Assembly (NCBI GenBank): GCA_016748015.1
Contig: JAAOMT010000226.1
Location: 912,604 to 976,603 of the forward strand
DNA from: Geosiphon pyriformis
Taxonomy: Eukaryota > Glomeromycota > Glomeromycetes > Archaeosporales > Geosiphonaceae
Reading direction: 5' to 3'
DNA length: 64,000 nucleotides
This document shows, piece after piece, positions 49,592 to 62,624 of the stretch. The position numbers and the translations under genes are program-made. The first letter of the stretch is position 1; every line of letters starts with the position of its first letter. Under the pieces are notes generated by a model. The model saw nothing but the letters and a program-made list of their open reading frames with translations. It was not told the DNA's origin and made no database searches.

Positions 49592-50803
49592 ATGCTTCAC
49601 CAACAATTTAACGCTACTTATGTATTTCCTTCGGAAACAACTCATACAACTGCAACAAGCTCAGGTAGGTTTATTTAAGAGGATGTTAAATGGGTGGAGT
49701 TACGCGTGCAGAAAGTGACGTGTCACCTTGAATAAATAAGTTAAAAAGTATAAATGGATGGAAATTATGAAAGAATATTTTATCAATATTGTCTAATTAA
49801 AGTAAAATTACACATGTTTACAGAGCCACACTTCGATTGTCTTCTAGTACCTTTAAGCGCGTTAGGAGAAAACCCGCCTTCACAGTTGCTCTCTCCCGCC
49901 CCTTCTTCACCCATGTCTACACTTGAGCTACGCGATTCTCCAACTGCTGACGAACTGGACGTTCCTGAATTTTTTCAGTACAGTAAAGAAAAATATGAAA
50001 GTGCAAAATCAGGAAGTCGTAAACGACGTAAATCTGCACGTGATGATTGTGATACAGCATCATCTTTAGATGGTGATGAAGGGGATGACCCAAATAGGCG
50101 AGTCTTTAATAAATTGTTGGTGGATTTTCTCCAGTCCTTTACCATGTGAAATTTATGAATTAATGAAGTTCGTAATCTTGGACGCGAAATTTATATCCTA
50201 ACGCGCATTCAAAGCGCAAGATTAGCTTACACGCGATTAATATCTCATTTAATATATGTATGTTTTATAGTGGTGTCTCCCATGCTGAATATCGACGACA
50301 AGTGCATATTCAATCTGAGCAGAAAAGGCGCGCAGAAATTAAAGACGGGTTTGAAGAACTGCGTAGGCAATTGCCAATCGGCTCTAATGGTCGTAAAATG
50401 AGTAAAGCTGCCTTGCTTCAAAGAAGTATGTGTCCATATTTTTAATAACGTTATATGGTTGACCACGCGTCTTATGAATGATTGTGAAAATCCAACTTGA
50501 TAATAAATTCCACATGTTAACGTTATCTGGCTGTTCCTTTTTGCTCACTTATCATAGCCGTGACTCATCTTAAAAACATAAAGAACAGGGAAGCGTTCCT
50601 TGTTGATGAAGTCACTCGTCTCCATCAATATTGTACTTATTTGAATAATGAACTTGACAAGGAGAAAAAGTACTTATTAATTTGATTTGCAAAATTTGAA
50701 AATTATTGGTCTTGATGCTCATAACCTCTTTAAATTTTTTAGAATGAATGCTGTCTATCGACAAAAAGAAACGCTTGATAAGATTTATGCGATTGGACTT
50801 TGA
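49592..50803 (+). CDS. Basic helix-loop-helix transcription factor
   Basis: Five-exon model: 49,592-49,664, 49,824-50,115, 50,271-50,425, 50,558-50,669, 50,743-50,803; 693 nt, 230 residues. Four of the joins restore frame at GT-AG borders, ending in TGA at 50,801. The exon 2 donor (GTTGGT at 50,116) is weak and could be misplaced. Residues 25-121 are Ser/Pro-rich with acidic stretches and a basic patch (SRKRRKSARDD), a likely nuclear signal. The bHLH lies at about 130-190: basic region HIQSEQKRRAEIKDGFEELR, loop near 157-163, second helix KMSKAALLQRTVTHLKNI. H134, E138 and R142 occupy the positions known to read the E-box CACGTG. A heptad-like helix (EVTRLHQYCTYLNNELDKE) follows helix 2, so dimerisation through a zipper is possible. 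Confidence 0.8.
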
Positions 50804-53800
50804 ATTACTTAATCGCATAGTTTCAAAATTCTGCCAGGTTTTAAACAGGAGGCCAAGGAATTTAAAAAATCAAGTACCTATTGTTTCTTTCGTGATCTCT
50901 TTGTACACATTATAGCCACTTCTTTTATAGGCAATGTGTGTTGCCATTTCGCTGTTTATACGAGCACCCTCTCATAAATTTCCAGCACATGCCCGAAAAA
51001 TTCACAAAAAAATTAATTTGTCGACCGCCTTTAGTAACCCTTTTATAGTTTTCTTTTCTTTTTTTTTTGGATCCCGCTGATTTTCTTTGCGATCTTTCAC
51101 TTTGAATATTGACCGAAACGTACTTATCGCTCTTTCTTATCATGTTCATTTGGCTTTTTCAGATTTCCCGTAGTGTGTTGATGTTTGTTTCAGAAATGGC
51201 CATTGCCTTTGGGTCCTTGATTGGCAAGGTCGGTGTGCAATTTGGTCTCGATTTTCTTTTTCTTATATCGTTTCTGTTGTCTATATTTTTTCCTTTCCCT
51301 CTTTGGTTTCGTTTCGTACATTTGTAGATTTTTTCACATTATTTTCTTTTTTTTTCTATTCCCTTTTTATAAGATTGGGTGACTAAAAAGTTTATTAGGC
51401 TTTCTGTAGTGATGGAATGTTTGGGATATTTCAATTTGTCGGCACCAAAAATATGTTGCTGGAAAAGACAAAGCGTTGCCGAATCATCTTGCACCGTGTA
51501 TATGTCTAATGTTCTACCTTTCAAATTCGTTTGAAATTGGTTTTTTTTGCAAAAGGATCTTGCCAACTTACTATAGTTTTGCTGAAATCTGTCAACCTAT
51601 TGACTCCTTGAAACAATCTAAGAAAGGAAAATCTTTTGAATCATCGCCTAATCAGAGACCCTAGCTGATAAATTAAAAGGGCCCCGACATTTCATTGTTC
51701 TAAGCTTTTTACTTTTTGGAGGCAAAACCCAGAGGACTCATGATTTTGCCCTCTTTACAGCCGAGATTCGATAAGCGTTATCGACTTCCTCAGCTGGGCA
51801 GTTCACAGCGCGTCCTCAAATTTGAGTTTCGATGATTCCAAATAAAACAGATTTTTCCGACCAATCAAACAGTATTAAAAACGTGCCAAATGTTGTAATA
51901 CGGTGGCGTCACATCACGCGATCTTTCAAAAACTAAGCTAACATTTGATAGTGGTACCGAAATAAACGAAACCCAGGAAAGAGCTTGGCGATCTAAGATG
52001 TTGATCTTCAAACATATCAAAGTTCAATGGCCAATCGTGTGCCAGCTTTGGATGTGCAAAAAAAGATTCATTTCGGAAAAATCTACATTGGTCACCTTCC
52101 ATTTCGGTCTACGTGCATTTTTTTTGTCATTTCAAGAAACATACGTGCATCACCACGTTTTTTGGCGGTCACATTCCCAATATAATCATTCGGCGGTCGA
52201 TCATTGATATTTCAATAATTCGTATCGCCACTAAAAGAATTACACGTTTTTTGGAGCACGTTAATTTAATGTTCAGCACCTAGAAAATCGAACAGAATCT
52301 GGTGTTATTACAATGGAAGCTCGAGGTTTCTGAAAGTTGTATATGTAAACCATTCACATAATTTTTTAAAGTTGATTGGGGCTTTTTGTTATGTTTCTTG
52401 AAATTGTCTATCGGTAATATAACAAAATTCCCATTATTACGAGTTTTTACAAGAGCAAGTGGTACATGTACATAAAATTATATATCAAAAGAGGAAATTT
52501 ACATGAGATTTTCAATTTTATACCAGCTTTGGGTTAGTTAATTCCCATGGTTTCACTATTCGGGAACAATTGAACATCAGGAAAATTTTTAGAGGTACAT
52601 TTTTGCTAAATTCAAAAATTTATAAATTCTATGCCTAATCTAAACTTGACTATTTTAAGGTAAGTTCAAATTTATGTTTGTTGTTACAATTAACTGGAAT
52701 TTGAGGATCCTCTACTTAGCGCCAGATAAATAGAAGGCAACTCAGAAGACTAGAAGGTCTTTGTTTCTTGATGATTTTATATTTATTTGTTTCTGTTGAT
52801 GCAAATTATTAAGGCTCGGTTTTTTGCGAGATTTTTTCCAAGTTTTCATTTGATGTGATGTAGATGATTGTCAATGTATGATCAAACCAACGGCGTATTA
52901 TTATTTAACTAAGACAAAAACCATTATTGGTATGACAAGGGAGGACGTTGTACAGGCACAACAAAGAAAAACCGACTATTTCACAAAGAGTACAGTTAAT
53001 ATAAGGTTTATTACATATTCAAGCTTTAGCCACTTCCTTGTACACCTATGTGAAATGCCAAAATTTTTTATTTACCTTGCAGTTCAGTTAAAAGAAAAGA
53101 TCAACGTGGTAACAAAATTTTCTGTTTTCAGAACCACGAGTTTGAATTTAATGATAATATTTATTGTCAAGTTTTATCTTGAAAAAGTATAAAGAATATG
53201 AGTCCTCTATGACTTAATATTGCCTGGTTAACTTAGAAAAAAGTTAATAAGATTATGACATTGTATAGATGTAATATTTTGAGCAAAGCAATTAGGATCA
53301 AGACTAACCCTAAATAAATCATCTTCATCGATGAGAAGGTTTCACCAAACAATTTTACCTTGGACCCTTGATCATTTTTATTTAATAAAAAAGGATAAGT
53401 TTTTAAAACATTTGCGGCTTATGACCAATGCTTCGAAAAATAGATTTTCAACATCTCAAATTTTGGAAGATTTTTATGATCAGAATGTATTTCAATTAAA
53501 TGATGCTGTTTAGGTAACGATCAAATATAAAGACTTGGTTTACTTTGCCTATTTTTGATAGATGAATCATAGTCTCTTTAATTTAGGGAGAGAATATTTT
53601 CTATAAGCTGAGACTTGAAAAGATATTATTGAAATTTGACGATATCTGCGAGAGGTCATGTGGAATTTGAAATTAAGGTTTCATAGACTACTTCAGGGTC
53701 AGCTGGTTATTATTATTATGATCTAGAAATTGAAACCAATTCCAAATTTAAACTAAATAAAAATTTGTTAAGCTATAATATGGAATGAAATCAAATTGTA

Positions 53801-56115
53801 TTATTTGTTAATTTCCTTTTTAATCTATTATTAATAATTGGGGATTCAAATTATATAGTTCTGACAAAAAGAGAATTGGTAGTACTCTGTACGAGTCAGG
53901 AGATAACTTATTGAATCAGAATATTCTCAAGAAATCCTGTAAGGGCCTGAATTGATGGAAAATCAAAGATCTTGAAGACCCAAATATTTACTCAATTTAA
54001 ATGACCCAACAATTTTTTTTGTATACTAGGTACAAAGTCAGATTCTGAATCTAGCATGACATTTAGAGGTTAAAGAAATAATTTTTCTTTGAATAAATAA
54101 ATTTACTAAAGAACATTGTGAGCATTATAAACCTTTTCAAAAAATAGAATACATGAGGTTTTAAGTGCACATATCATTTCCAAGATTTTTGATTCGATAT
54201 TCTTGGGGTTTTGAAAAGCAAATTTAAACGCACTTTGTATTGCCATTTAACAGAAATGGAAAAAATTTAAATATAAAATTAGTTACTTTGACTGAGGCTC
54301 TAATGATTCCGCTTGGATAAAAGGTTTATAATAATTACAATATCTTTCATGGAACGTCCAATTGTATAAATCACCTCTTCTTAATGGTGACTATTCTATA
54401 TTGTTTATCTAAAATTAGAATTCTTTGAGAAAATAGGGCTTTCTCGAGTTTTAATAAATTCTTCATGTCGTTTTTTAAGAAGAATGAGGTCAAGTCTAGC
54501 TATCTAAAACTTGTCTAAAGACTTATGAGGCCATACTTTCCTGTTGTAACTCCACATCATCACACTTTTTTCAACTCAAACACATCGGGTAGCATGAATT
54601 ACTTGCTCATTTCGGAAATTCTTAACAAGTTCGAGTGCTATCAAAGAATTGACATTTCTTATTTTAAGTGATAAAAATTCAATCGAATCTTCAAAATTGA
54701 TGGGATTTCAAGGACAAACTCTCAACAATATCAGATCAACGAGCTCTACCGAGTAATAAGCCTTCATTGATTCGAGAAAATTCGAACCATCTCAACCCCA
54801 TGCTTGACCTAAAGTCAAAAATATAAATATGGAAGTTTATTTCACCTATAAATTAAAAAATATTGGAAGCTCAAACTTTCATGTGAATTGATCAAAATAA
54901 TATAATAAACGCTTCACATTGTTCAAATTCTTAAGTATTTGCAAAAGCTGCCAAGAAAACCTCATTAAAAGAAGTGAGACTAAAACCATGTTAAAATATA
55001 TTGCCATTTGTGTTAATTTCTTTTTCTTGTCTTTGTTAAAAGAAACTTATCCGTTGACAAATTGTAAAGTCTCTAGAAATTTAAATTTTTCTTTAGGGTT
55101 TGTTCCAACAAATGGAACACTGAAAAAACGATACTGCATAGTAATTTTAAAGGATTTCTCAAACTAGCGAGCTTGTTAATGGTCTCGTGGTGGCCGAAAA
55201 GATGGAATCTGACAAAATATTATCACGAACTCTCGGTTTCTTCTGAGCGTGCAGTATTCTCAGCACATGGGCTTTCATATTTGGACAATCTGATTATTAA
55301 CAATTTGGGTTTACATTTTTTCTAGATTTCTAAATTATGAAAACTCTTCGGTGACGTCCAAGTTTTCGCATTTGATTACTTTATGTAGTGAAATTTCCAC
55401 CGATAAGTACTATTGCGACCCTTGATAAATGGTGCATACTTTTTAAAGCAGGGTTCAATATCAGCGATTTCTTGAATACCTTTAGTAACAGGAAAAATTA
55501 TTAAACAATTTTTCTTTTCAACAGTCAGAAAATTAAAAAATCCCAAAAGCAATGGGGTCTTGTAATTTATAATCAATAAACAAGATTAACGTTCTTTGAT
55601 TTTTGAATTAAAAGACTTTAATAAGGATAAAAAAGATTTTGAAAAATGTTTCAAAGTATTTGGCTGATATTTTATTTTCCCAATTTTGTATCGTGGCAAA
55701 GGTTCAAAGATAAAAGCGTTATTTTCCCGTACAATATCATTCCAGATAAACTGTCCAAAAATTCGATAATGATTATATTACACTGAAAATGCTGATTAAA
55801 AATAAAGGAACATTTTTTAGGAGTCAACAAGTAAAAAATTGATTACATTAGTGAGAGAGTTCCTCACTTTAGAACTTTATGTATGATGAACAAGGGATGA
55901 TTTAAGAAAAATCCCGAAGACATTAATGGAAATAACTTTTATTTAGACAAAGGACACGATATTTATAAAAGCACGATCGTCTGGCTTCCCGAAGAAACAA
56001 TCTAAACATCTGAAAATTCAAACAGCACAGCTTGGGTAAAAAAATTCAAATCTAACATTCAATAATCAAACTGAAACCAATTATAAGCATTAAATACATT
56101 TCAAAGTGAATCGAG
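50804..56115. other. Intergenic stretch without supported genes
   Basis: Composition is between gene island and desert, with several CpGs near 51-52.3 kb. Open frames of 60-104 codons exist (for example 51,109, 52,878, 54,919), but none shows a family motif, a splice-joined extension or a good start context. An unrecognised small or non-coding gene at 51-52.3 kb cannot be excluded. Confidence 0.4.
55962..55971 (+). promoter_or_regulatory. TATA box of paralog 1
   Basis: TTTATAAAAG about 150 bp before the ATG at 56,116, followed 17-21 bp later by CTTCC. The other two paralogs have the same arrangement. Confidence 0.55.
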
Positions 56116-57468
56116 ATGTCTGCTTTTGAAACCCCTAAATTTAATCTTGTCACTGTCAACATTTCGAATGACGACAGCAAAATTCCTCGAATGAAGGCTC
56201 AGACCCATCAGAAAGCTGATTGTGGCTTGGGTCCAGAAATCCGGTTTAGCGAAACCATGAAGCAAGCGAACTCCGTCTTGACCGAAAATTTTTTACCTCT
56301 CGCTTACTTTGGTTTAGTTTCTGCGACCCCTATCGAAGGTGGCGATTATTGCCACGAAATTAAATGCGAGTTTGGGGAAGCTTGGGCAAGAGCTCCTATT
56401 AAGTCTGCTTTTAAATGGAAGAAATTTGATTCTAAAGCTCAATCGCATAATCATAAGTGTGACCAGGAGCTGGTTCAGAATCCTAGAACAATAGCAAAAA
56501 ATGGCGCAAAAAGTGTCAGCGAAATTGTTCAATTTTTCGAAAAATTGGCGAATGACGTATCTAAGCAGAATATAGAGAAACTCCATCAACAGAAAACCGA
56601 TATTGTGATTCTCCTAGAATCGGAAATTAAAGTAGAAATAAAACCCCACATTTCTACAATCAATGAAGACGATCCCGTAGCCAATATTGTCGACAAAGTC
56701 TTTTATGTTCCTCAAGAATTTCAACTTGAAGCTGGTATAGACTTTGTCACCAACAATCATAAACAAATTAAATTAGAAAATGCTGAATGTAACGAAAATG
56801 AAGATACGATGCTTGCTGAAAAGTGCTCAGTAAATGAGATTGACAACCTTGACGAGAATGTACTCACCAGAGCCCAATTAATCGAGAAAATTACTGAGCT
56901 TGAATCTGAGAATATTCACCTCGAGGCTAAACATAAAGTCATTCAAAAGAAAATGAATTCAAAAAAGAGCCTCAAAAATTTCAAACAAAAAGGACTTTCC
57001 AAATCGCTCAAAAAAAAAATTGATGATTTTAATATCGAAGAGTGAGTAAAAATTTGTTTGACTATTTTGTCTCATTTAAGCGTTTAAATTAATGAAACTA
57101 TTCGTCGGTGGAACATTAGGACTGAAGGATGGGCTAATATTGAAGCTTTCAACAAAGCAATCAATAAAACAAATCCTAAAAATATTGGTATTCTTTCTGA
57201 TATTGATTTTTATGTGGAAGAGTAAGTTATATTATTATGCCACCTTTTTAAAAATCTTGTACTAACTATAACTCCACTTTTTTCTAGACTTGAAGGATGG
57301 GACAAAATTGATGCTTTTCATAAGACGTTAAACAAAATTACCAATACCGATTCGTTTATCGCCTCAGCAAAAATAGAAAACAAGAATACTTATAATTTCA
57401 GGCCACTTTTGACCTTTTCTGCTATTTGCTGTTGCTCTTTGTTTTTGGCCTATCAATATGTTTTTTAA
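56116..57468 (+). CDS. Unrecognised family, paralog 1: predicted tail-anchored protein
   Basis: I do not recognise this family. Model: exon 1 56,116-57,041, exon 2 57,120-57,221, exon 3 57,288-57,468; introns GTGAGT...TTAG and GTAAGT...CTAG; 402 residues. The N-terminal 85 residues are polar. A conserved motif follows: AWARAPIKSAFKWKKF (89-104). The middle is acidic. A charged helical segment RAQLIEKITELESENIHLEA begins at about 252, then a Lys-rich stretch. Exon 2 encodes TEGWANIEAFNKAINKT...DIDFYVEE and exon 3 repeats the theme as LEGWDKIDAFHKTLNK. The last 20 residues are hydrophobic (LLTFSAICCCSLFLAYQYVF), so the protein probably inserts into a membrane by its C-terminus with the rest in the cytosol. 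There is no signal peptide. The exon 1 frame alone would end one codon past the donor, so the tail depends on splicing. Confidence 0.8.
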
Positions 57469-59105
57469 TTGTGAAAGGTTTGAAGCTTGAAGCTTTCTTT
57501 ACACATTTAAATTTGAGGTTATGCAAATTTTTTCATTCTCAAGTTTTTTACCCATTTTTTAAACCATGACAAAGTTTTCATTTAAATCTATTCAACTTTC
57601 CTCCCAAAATTTACACTATGATTCAAATTTTCCACAAACTTTCTAAGATTTAGTTTAACTCTTTGAATTGGAATAATACAATTAACATTCAAACTTCCAA
57701 GTTATTGTAGATATTGTAAATAAAAACATGTTTCAAAATCTCTTAAATTATGTCTCATATTTTCAATTTTGAGAATTTTAAAACAATAAATTGTTGATTC
57801 ATGATATTAGCAAGATTTATATTATAAATTCAACTTAATGGAATATAAAAATTAAATATTTTGGAAAATCTATCAGTTCTAAAAATTAGCAAAAAATCTA
57901 GACTTATATGTAAAAATCATTTGTTTTCATATATAAGCAATTTTTTTAATTTTAATTTTTACCACTAATTGCAATTTAGTTTTAATTATTATTATTATTA
58001 TTATTAAGAATCACAACATTTAAGATTTTTAGCATTATAAAAATCTTATCTTTTTACATAATATTAAACTGTTAACTAAAAATATTCGACTTTTGGTAAC
58101 CAATTTAATATATAACAAATTATTACTACCAATTAATTAATAAAAAAGTATTAAATCCAATATTTGTATTTAAATTAAAAATAATTATTTATAACCAATA
58201 TAATAATATAAATAAAATTTAAATAACTCATTTATTTGGTTTGATTGAATGAGAAATTACTTGTAAAAAAAAAATACATTTTATCTTAATTCTTTGTAAT
58301 TATACATTATTAAAACACAGATTTTATTAAATAAATGATATATTAAATCAATATTTCAACAATCAATTGGTTTACATTAAAAAAATTACTATGAAAATTA
58401 AAAATTAAAATTAAAACTTAATCTTGAAATTTACAAGGTTTTTTATTAATTTAACATTTTTTAATGAACTTATTATAATATAAAAATTTATTATTTTGGC
58501 ATAAATAACTTGCTAATTCCAGTGGTACAATATAAATTGAACTTTTAAATTAAGAACAAATCTTTTCAAAAGCCATAAAGACAATCTAGCAGCAATTATT
58601 ATGATCAATTAATAGTAATATTAATGATATAAACATTAGATAATATGAAAAACCCTTTTATTGTTCGGAATGTCAAATTATTTTACTGCCTTGTGATCAA
58701 TCTTGAATAAATCATAATATACAAAATAAAAAGTCTGTATTATTAAAATAACATTTTTGCTATACGCTTTCAATAATTAGTCATTTTGTAACGAAAATTT
58801 TATTTATCTTGGGGTTCCACAAAATTTACCAACATAATTTTTTAAGTAATGAAAACCTTTTGTATAAAACCTGGACTATTGTTGAAAATTTACTAAAGTG
58901 TTTTGATATGTACATTATCTACAAGCAAGAAGCGTAAGGAAAAGAAGACTTAGATTTCAATCTTCAATCTTCAATCTTAAATGGAAATTTTGGGAATTGA
59001 GTTTTGGTGAAAGCTTTTAAAGATCATCAGAGAGTATACCGGCAAAGTTAGAAAAAGAAGGCGCTTAATAAAACATATAAGTCTACAGAAAATTTTGTAG
59101 AATTC
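57469..59105. other. AT-rich intergenic region between convergent paralogs 1 and 2
   Basis: It contains the 3' ends of both genes. No further coding signal. A short direct repeat of 'caatctt' lies near 58,960-58,980. Confidence 0.5.
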
Positions 59106-60347
59106 TTAAGCCCAAAAAAAGGAATAAATTAAAACTGCAGATATAGCCAATACATTTCCGATGACATTGGACTCTATGGTTGATGTAATTGCTTCAGAAG
59201 GAAAAATTAAGGGACCAGTGAAAATTTTATCTACAGACTCATGTAAAGTGTTCATTCTTTCATAGTTGTTATTTCTAATTTGAGGTCAATATCAGAAATC
59301 AATATTGAATTAACCATGTTTTTTGAAGGGTTGAAAAAACAATCGATAGCTTAGCTTACTCTTCGGAAAAGCATTCAACTGGTGCAAGATACTTGATGTT
59401 TTTATCTGTCTTTCTAACGATATTTTTGTGAACCTCTTGGACCTCAGACGAGACTTTTCTTCTATAAAGAAAAATTTGCATTATCAGTTGAGTTTCTTAA
59501 ATGAATCATAGGTCTTTTAATTTACTTACTCTTGAATAATTTCGTCCATACTTTGCTTTTTTGTTTTCTTTTTTGCTTTTTTCATAGTAGATTTTGATTC
59601 AACTTTTTTCTGCAAAGCCTTAATCCTGGTTTCGAGATAAATTTTTTCACATTCAAGTTCCATGATTCTCTGGAGTAATTGCTTTCTGCTGGGAACCCCA
59701 TAAATTGAAAGATAATTCTCATTGGTTTCAAAGAGGCCTTGTTTCTTTGGGACAGTTAAGGTGATTAATTCGTTGTTTTTAGTATTCGTGTCGAGATTTA
59801 CAGGGATACCGGATGGCTGTTGAAGTATCTCCTCAAATTTCTGTTCATGAAGCTCCACATTGTCAGATTTTTTGATCATGAAATTCTCACTTGAGGTATT
59901 AACGTGAATACATTTAGATTCTTGAACCTTGGCGATACCCTTAAGCTGACGAAATTGAGCTTCAGGGGCAAATCCTTTCCATTTTAACGCAATTTTAAGA
60001 GGAGCTCTCGCCCAAGCGTCTTTTGGCTGATTCTTAATTTCTTGGCGACGTTGATGGCTGAAGGTGGGAGTTGCAACAGCAAGACCAAGGTAAAAATTAA
60101 ATGTTGGTAAAGCTTTATGTTGATTTTGCTTTGTTGGTAAAGCTTTATGTTGATTTTGCTTTTTTGGTAAAGCTTTATGTTGATTTTGCTTTATCGGCAC
60201 GATATTCTCGAGAGTGCAGACCTTTTCTTCAAATCTTAAATTAGCTGTCTTTTGATTTTTAAGAGTTCTAGGAATTTTACTTGCAGATCTAAGATTGGTC
60301 TGGGAAGAGATGGTAGAATTAACATTGATTCTTCCTTGCGAAGACAT
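59106..60347 (-). CDS. Unrecognised family, paralog 2: predicted tail-anchored protein
   Basis: Model on the minus strand: exon 1 60,347-59,530, exon 2 59,461-59,360 (102 nt), exon 3 59,274-59,106; introns begin GTAAGT and GTAAGC; 362 residues. Residues 53-82 are three tandem copies of KQNQHKALPT-like decapeptides. Then comes the family motif AWARAPLKIALKWKGFAPEA (111-130), a low-conservation middle, and the charged helix RKQLLQRIMELECEKIYLET. Exon 2 keeps length and phase but has lost the GW...AINKT theme found in the other two genes. The C-terminus is hydrophobic (IGNVLAISAVLIYSFFWA), so tail anchoring is again likely. Convergent with paralog 1, divergent from paralog 3. Confidence 0.8.
60103..60192 (-). 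repeat. Three tandem 30-bp units inside paralog 2
   Basis: Three near-identical 30-bp repeats encode three KQNQHKALPx decapeptides. They differ by only a few bases, implying recent expansion. Neither of the other paralogs has them. Confidence 0.9.
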
Positions 60348-60462
60348 TTTTAAGTACTTTAATAAGGTTTCAGTTGATAGTTGTTGAATTAAGAGTTTTC
60401 TTTGCTCTTTCTTAGAATCCTATCAATTCAGATCTTGCTTTTTTTGCAGTCAGGAAGTTGCC

Positions 60463-60470
60463 TTTTTATA
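60463..60470 (-). promoter_or_regulatory. TATA box of paralog 2
   Basis: On the minus strand GTATAAAAAGG lies about 120 bp before the ATG at 60,347, with CTTCC about 10 bp further on. Confidence 0.55.
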
Positions 60471-62456
60471 CACATCACTTTCTTAATCTTCAAGAATAAA
60501 TGCAACAGATTGGTTATCAGCAAAAACTTTAGCTTTGTTACAATTCTTTGAATTTGAATAACATTATTACCATATCACGAGTATTTGTGATTGTTATTGT
60601 GATAATGCTAGTGTATTGTGTGATTTATTCCAATGTAATCATTTAAATAGACAGTAGAAGTGAATGCTTTTTTTGGAATAATGAATCAAGTTTGTTTTTT
60701 GTAACTCTAATTTTGGTACGTGTTCTTAATGCTTTTGATCAGGTATATAAAATGATAAAAATTAAGGTTTGTATTCAAAAGAATTTTTAAGCTTGAAAAA
60801 CAATACATGATCTCAGATTTCAAGACAAATAAATAATACATGATGGTATTGAATATTAAGAAAAAAAGAGTATAATGAAATAATTGATCGATTGATTTAA
60901 TTATATAGGTAGCTTGGTAAATACTTTTTTAGTTACTATAATAGAAGTTATAAAATTTCAAAATAGAATTGTTTTTCAAAAAAAGGAATATTAAAATTTT
61001 AAATGTTTTCCTTCACAAAATTTGAAAGACAATTTTTCTAATGAGAAATAAAAATTGGTTCATTAATTGTAAAAAAATTTATTCACCAAAAAAAATAATT
61101 TTAATCTAATTTTGGAAACACCAAAATTAAATAATAATGAATTATATTAATAAATTATAAATAAAAATCGAAAATACTTGGCTAGAAAACAGAAAAAAAA
61201 AAGGAAATTTTCTATATAGTAAAATTTTATATGTAAAATAAAGGAAATGGATTTAAAAATCTGTACAATCTTGTGCAAATCAAATTTTAAGATTCAACAC
61301 TTATAAGTTGGTTTCAATCCTGTTTATCCTGTTTATAAGATATTATGGATTGACAAGTCTTAAAATATATTTTATTTATATTTAATACCTCTACAAATTT
61401 AATGATAAAAAAAATTTTTATTCTCCAAAGCAAAATTTCTAGAAACATGATTGTTTTATTTAATATAAAGTCACTTGAAATTTTTTGAAAATGATTATAA
61501 AGCTCTGTTGTTTTGACCATTCATTGTAATTAGTTCAAAATTAGGGTAAACGTTTATTTTTTAAAATTTATTTACCATTCATATTTTAAATGGTGGCAAG
61601 TTTATTGAATAAATAGTCTATGAGAAATTCGTAAAGAAACAATTAAGAGGGAAAAGTGAATTTCTAAGAAAATAGGTACAATTCGAAATTGTTGACAATC
61701 TTGATACTAATGGTTTCTCAAAAAAGTATTTTTTATTCAAGTTTCTAAAAGTAGAAATGATATTCTTTTTCCAGTTTTCAAAAGTTTGTTACTTTGAACA
61801 AAACTCAAAAGTGTAATTCAATAAAACATTTCCTAATGTGATCAAAAATCTTAAGCTCCTTTAGATTTTTGAAAAAAAAAAATGAATCATGGGATTTTAA
61901 TCATTCTAAGATATTCTTGACGCGTTATGTCATTATTTGGTTTTTTCTATTTTGAGGGATGAATGCATAGTATTATTGATCAAGTTGGAATTTTTTTTCT
62001 ATTTCATCAATGGAAGAAGAATTTTCTACGCATTTTGTTAACATATTTTTGCAATATAGATGAGTCAAATAGAAAGAAAATTCAATGCAAAATTTAATTG
62101 CATATCATTGTAAACTAATTCGAAGTTTAACATTTTGACAACAATAAGATAATATCCCTACATTAAACAATACATTAAAAGATACATGAAAAATTAATAC
62201 ATCACGCGTTCACACTCCTTTGAACCTAGAATGGACATACCAAAACAATACATTATAATTTTTCGATATGATTGAAAGTGTGATAGGAATCTTTGGAAAT
62301 TTACATTCTAATGCAACTGACTACATTTAAAAAAAAAATTTGAAAAACCTTAAAGTTTCTGGTAGCCAGCTGAACAAAAACTGTATTGTTTTTCATGTAT
62401 AGATGCACGAAGGGATTTGACACCTAGAAATAGCATCAAAATACTTGACTAAAATG
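60471..62456. other. Intergenic region between divergent paralogs 2 and 3
   Basis: AT-rich, with no supported coding signal; short open frames (for example 61,314-61,520) have no motifs. Upstream regulatory sequence of both genes should lie here. Confidence 0.45.
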
Positions 62457-62463
62457 TATAAAA
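62457..62463 (+). promoter_or_regulatory. TATA box of paralog 3
   Basis: TATAAAA about 165 bp before the ATG at 62,625, followed by TGATTTGCTCC. The spacing to the pyrimidine block is like that of paralogs 1 and 2. Confidence 0.55.
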
Positions 62464-62624
62464 TGATTTGCTCCTCGGGGCATTTCAAAAAAATCAGAAA
62501 TCCAAAACACAAAGTTAATACAAGTGTATTTGAGATACTAATCACCCAGTTCACAAGCATACTACTGTTAAAGAACCAATTAAAAACTTTTTTTTTTCCA
62601 AAAAAATTTTTAAATTTCAACAAG

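Noticed and set aside
51109-51327. Hydrophobic 72-codon open frame
   Set aside because: No family motif, no splice-joined neighbour, and pyrimidine-rich sequence easily gives Phe/Leu-rich frames by chance.
53331-53540. Possible fourth decayed copy of the tail-anchored family (STSQILEDFYD peptide)
   Set aside because: Only one short resemblance to 'STSRILDDIDFY' of paralog 3; no GW motif, no matching exon borders and no AWARAP block nearby.
54760-54800. tRNA-like TTCGAA words
   Set aside because: A B-box-like GGTTCGAA is present on the minus strand, but no A box, acceptor stem or anticodon arm can be folded. No tRNA or rRNA was found anywhere in the window.
60103-60192. CRISPR-like short repeats
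   Set aside because: The three 30-bp units are tandem without spacers and lie in frame in a coding exon of a eukaryotic gene.
62445-62624. Upstream in-frame extension of paralog 3
   Set aside because: It covers the TATA box, and the other paralogs begin with MS at the position corresponding to 62,625.
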